From: Stomorhina lunata
Taxonomy: Eukaryota > Arthropoda > Insecta > Diptera > Rhiniidae
DNA: 64,000 bases
NCBI GenBank assembly: GCA_933228675.1
Contig: OW121743.1
Coordinates: 111,657,468-111,721,467, forward strand
Direction of reading: 5' to 3'
Within the stretch, counting starts at the first letter, position 1, and every line of letters starts with the position of its first letter. The position numbers and the translations under genes are program-made. The notes below the pieces were generated by a model. It was not told the origin of the DNA, made no database searches, and saw nothing but the letters and a program-made list of their open reading frames with translations. Positions 60,295 to 64,000 of the stretch are shown here, piece after piece.

Positions 60295-62030
60295 TTTTTA
60301 TTAAAAAAATTTCTATAAATATTTTTCTATTAAAATTTTTTTATAAAAAATTTTACTATCAAAAATTTTTCTATACAAAATTTTTTTTATCAAAAATTTT
60401 TCTATAGAAAATTTTTTTTATCAAAATTTTTCTATAGAAAATTTTTTTTATCAAAAATTTTTCTATAGAAAATTTTTTTATCAAAAATTATTCTACAGAA
60501 AATTTTTTTATCAAAAATTTTTCTAAAGAATTTTTTTTTATCAAAAGGTTTTCTAAAGAAAATTTTTTTATCAAAAGTTTTTCTAAAGAAAACTTTTTTT
60601 TATCAGATTATTTTATTAAAAATTTTTTTATAGAAAAAAATTTTTCTATATAAAATATTTTTATCAAAAATTTTTCTATATAAAATTTTTAAAATTCTTT
60701 TAAAAAATTTTTCAGTTAAAAGTTTTTTTGTTAAAAATTTTTCTATGGAAAATTTTTTTTGTCAAAAATTTTTTCTATAGTTTTTTATTAAAAATTTTTG
60801 TATATAAAATTTTTTTATCAAAAATTTTTCAAGATAAAATTTTTTTATCAAAAATATTTCTAGAGAAAATTTTTTATCAAAAATTTTTGAATATATTTTT
60901 TTTTTATTAAAAATTTTTCTGTAGAAAATTTAACAAAAATTTTTCTGTAAAAAGTTTTTTTTTCAAAAATTTTTCTATAGAAAATTTTTTGATTAAAAAT
61001 TTTTTGATTAAAAATTTTTGTATAGAAAATTTTTTTTATCAAAAAATATTCTATAGAAAAATTTTAAATTGAAAATTTTTTTATCAAAAAATTTTCTATT
61101 GAAAATAGTCTTATCGATATTTTTTATAACAAATTTTCTATAGAACTTAAACTTTTTCAAAAGAAAATTTATTTATTTAAATTTTTTTTGATCAAATTTT
61201 TTTGTATATACAATTTTCTTACCAAAAATTTTTCTATATACATTTTTTTTATCAAAAATTTTTGTAGAGAAAATTATTGTTATCGAAGTTTTTCTAGAGA
61301 ACATTTTTTTATCAAAAATTTTCTATCAAAAATTTTTCTACAGAAAATTTTTTAAGAATATTTTTTTATTAAAATTTTTTTTTAAAGAAATATTTTATAA
61401 AAAAAATTTATCAAAACTTTTTCAATTTAAAATTTTTTTATCAAAAATTTTTGTAGAGAAAATTTTTGTTATCGAAATTTTTTGTTATTTTTTGAGAAAT
61501 TTTTTTTAACAAAAATTTTCTATCAAAAATTTTTTTATCAAAAATTTTATATCAAAAATTTTTCTAAAGAATATTTTTTTATTAAAACTTTTTTTTAAAG
61601 AAAACTTTTATAAAAAAATTTTTATCAAAAATTTTTCTATAGAAAATTTTTTCATTGAAATATTTCTGAAGTATTTTTCTATCAAAAATTTTTCTAGAGA
61701 ATTTTATTTTTATCAAAAATTTTTTTATAGAAAATTTGTCTGTATAAATATTTTTTATCAAACAATTTTTTATCGAAAAGTTTCCTGTAGAACAATTTTT
61801 TTTAACGAAAAATTTTGTATAGAAAGATTTTTTTTGTCAAAAATTTTTCTATAGAGAAATTTATTTAGAGAAAATATGTAAAAAAAAATTTTTTTAGAAT
61901 TTTTTTTTTCAGAAAATTTTTTATATAAAAACTATTTTTATCAAAAATTTTCACAGAAAATTATTTTTCCTCAAAGAAGAGAAAATTTTTTTTTGTAAAA
62001 AAAATTTTGGATAAAAATATTTATATAAAA
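60295..62030 (+). repeat. 30-bp satellite array, tatcaaaa linker type (degenerate)
   Basis: Monomers near tttttttatcaaaaattttt ctatagaaaa, regular at 60380-60600 and increasingly degenerate to the right. The same family and orientation as 19627-21125 and 27905-28385, and likewise followed by the conserved flank. Confidence 0.88.
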
Positions 62031-62255
62031 AATATTCCCAATTCGGTTTTATTTGTTTCAAATAATATAACAAATGTTCGAGATTATATATCTTTGTTCT
62101 CTCGAAACGTGTACTTTTTTGCTAATATACAAATATCAACTGAATGTCTTGTATACTCATTTTCACGAGTTTGATTAATGATCGTGATAGTAACGAAAAT
62201 TACAAATAGTCTTCGGCTTCTGGTGGTAGAGGCTGCCTACGCCTGCTTATATATT
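62031..62255 (+). mobile_element. Conserved flank of the satellite-carrying element (shortened copy)
   Basis: Contains attcggttttatttgtttca aa, aatgttcgagattatatatc, tactcattttcacgagttt and gtcttcggcttctggtggta in the same order as 21126-21540, with the middle (tttggattttgtt part) deleted. Ends at gcctgcttat like the others. Confidence 0.7.
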
Positions 62256-63032
62256 TAGATAATCCTTAAAGTATGTTACACAAATCTTTCTGAAATATCT
62301 TACATTTCAAAATATTTTTTAGTTTATTCAAAATTTAAAAAAAAAATCGAATTTAAGAGTTTGTTCTGAATCTAAATAAAACTGACATTTTCTCATACAG
62401 TTTTTCCTTATATACCTCTAGAAGTTAATGTATGGCCTCAGAATCGGGATTGACTGAATATTATAACTTTTTTTGAAATCAATTTAACTATTCTCATTCC
62501 AACCAACTGAGACCTGATTCCAATTGATACTGAAAACAACACTTCTCGAATTCGGAGACAATTATAGAAGATTATGGTGCATACTTAAGGGCATTTAAAA
62601 TTAAATATAAATCATACGAAATTCTAAGACAAGACAAAAATAACATATAAACAAATACTGGAAAACCTTCAAACAGTTAATTTTTTTCTCTTTGAAACAT
62701 GTAAGCCTATAAGTAGGCATCAGAATACACACGTAAGAATTTATAACCTATTAAGTATGAACTCACAAAATTATCCTATTTATAATTATATACCAAAACA
62801 CATACATAAATTATTATTATACAATATTTATAAGGTATTCTACTAGAAATTCAGAATAAACTTATTTGAAATTATAACGCTATTAATATATAAAACTTCA
62901 TTATCATCATAAACATTAACATTAACAAAAATACAATATAATAATGATTATAAACATAATGATGGTAATTTTTTTTTGCGTGAAATTAGGCTTTAATAAA
63001 AGGAAGAAAAAAAAATGAAAAAAAAATCCATA
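62256..63032. other. Non-coding AT-rich stretch
   Basis: A short partial end of the GGCCAAATTACC family (gataatccttaaagtatgtt acacaaatc) lies at 62257-62300. Nothing else recognised. If the exon at 63033-63104 is real, the right part is its 3' UTR on the - strand. Confidence 0.4.
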
Positions 63033-63104
63033 TTAAACTCCCAATTTAATGACGACAGAACTGACGTTACTCTCGTTGTAGACTGGCGATGGTTGGGTGT
63101 GGCG
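63033..63104 (-). CDS. Candidate terminal coding exon (unrecognised, gene off the right edge)
   Basis: An island of ~50% GC in very AT-rich DNA. On the - strand a pyrimidine-rich tract (ttctttttattctatatttt ... ctcttaaag) is followed by 23 codons, RHTQPSPVYNESNVSSVVIK plus LGV, and a TAA stop. Third codon positions are rich in C, as in fly coding sequence. The remaining exons would lie to the right of the window. Against it: on the + strand the same island also holds a 31-codon ATG frame (MKKKSILNSQFNDDRTDVTL and on), so coding strand is not certain, and 72 bases is very short. I cannot name a protein family. Confidence 0.35.
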   Translation of the reverse strand, partial: RHTQPSPVYNESNVSSVVIKLGV

Positions 63105-64000
63105 CTTTAAGAGCCAAATAGCAAAATATAGAATAAAAAGAACATGTTATAATTATATAAATTTTAAGTGTTATGACTGTATTAAAGGAACCGTATAATA
63201 ATGAAGCTTGTTAACAGTTTAAAATTGAATACACTATTGACCCTGGTTATATGCTATGGAAAATTCTCTGTTCAAATGTTTGCTTTTGCCTTTTCCTGCT
63301 GCCAACATTAAAATGCTAAAAATATTTGTTGATTTACATTTTATATATCTATGTAAATTTGTATAAAGATATATTTAGGTCTTATGGCAAAAGGAAGTTT
63401 TATTTAGGGTGAAAGTCTCATTTTCTTGTTAAAACTTTTTTTGTTTAGGTTTTTATTTCGCTGTTTAGGTAACTAAAGTTCAAAGTTTGTTTATTGAAAA
63501 TTTTTGAAATGAAAGTGAGCGTTGCCTAAAAAAGACAGCAATAACAGATAATAAAAAAGAGGTTTTTGAAAGGAAAATTGACAATTTAAATTGAAATTGG
63601 TTGGCAGAAATTGAATTTTATTAAGAAGTTGGAAAAAAGCGTTGTCTATATTTAGGAGGTAGCCAAAATTATATTTATGATTGACTTGAAGTAACTGGAA
63701 GGGAAGCTAAAATGAATTTTGGGTAAATTAATATAATAAAGTTTATATAGAGAAGAAAGAAATGTCTGAACAATACAATATTTCATAAAAATTTTATTGC
63801 ATTTTTTTAACGCCGTCTTTATTTGGTCTTTGATCATGGATTAAATGTTATGAGCTAAAATTGAATTATTAAATAAGATAAGAGGATTTGAATTCTTTAA
63901 GTTCGAGCCAATATCTGATAGGTTTTTGTATCAACCGTGAGTTTGTAGCTTGCTTGTTTTTCTTTTGAAGCCTCCGATAAATATGCAACACTTTTTTACA
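63105..64000. other. Non-coding AT-rich stretch
   Basis: Possibly intron of the gene suggested by the exon at 63033-63104. Two motif-like matches (ctatatttaggaggtag near 63646 and cctccgataaatatgcaaca near 63971). The 61-codon - strand frame at 63652 is unconvincing. Confidence 0.35.

Overview
The window looks like non-coding, very AT-rich DNA from a higher dipteran, probably a calyptrate fly (blow fly or house fly type). That is an inference from three things: an insect-style katanin gene with CAG/CAA-coded glutamine runs, fly-type dispersed repeats, and very long AT-rich intergenic or intronic DNA. Only two substantial coding regions can be supported. One is an intact, apparently intronless KATNAL2-type katanin ATPase gene on the + strand (14795-16249). 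The other is a 5' coding exon on the - strand (17566-18668) for a membrane-anchored, serine-rich protein I do not recognise; it ends at a clear splice donor, and no following exon is visible in the 17.5 kb that remains downstream. If that gene continues leftward, the katanin gene lies inside its intron on the opposite strand. A third, weaker candidate is a 72-base terminal coding exon on the - strand at 63033-63104, whose gene would start beyond the right edge.

The rest is dominated by repeats. About 19 kb (roughly 30%) is satellite-like arrays. At the left end (60-2995) is a ~450-bp tandem unit that carries an embedded inverted-repeat element. Eleven further blocks have 29-33 bp monomers: 5.5-7.4, 11.5-11.8, 19.6-21.1, 27.9-28.4, 36.2-37.8, 39.6-40.8, 43.0-44.5, 46.7-48.4, 49.5-51.9, 53.4-55.8 and 60.3-62.0 kb. 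Most of these monomers combine a palindromic module centred on CTATAG, or the related TATATAG, with one of several linkers (gataaaa/tatcaaaa, cgtatat, gtcttcctatcgtcaac, cgttata).

Four of the blocks (5.5, 19.6, 27.9 and 60.3 kb) are joined, always on the same side and in the same relative orientation, to one conserved ~220-400 bp sequence. This suggests a mobile element that carries its own minisatellite. Other mobile relics are an inverted-repeat element family with ends like GGCCAAATTACCGCATTC (at least six copies, one split by a non-LTR retrotransposon), a 694-bp pogo/Tigger-type element with TA target duplications and a broken transposase C-terminus, an RTE-like retrotransposon scrap, and tRNA-derived SINE-like pieces.

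The most unusual unexplained signal is a short motif near TGTTGCATACTTTTAGGAGG. It recurs about 30 times in both orientations, mostly right of 25 kb, with a dense cluster at 57.5-59.1 kb. Some copies pair as inverted repeats around short segments. The two coding genes show no evident functional link to each other or to the repeats. All coordinates of repeats were judged by eye and may be off by some tens of bases.
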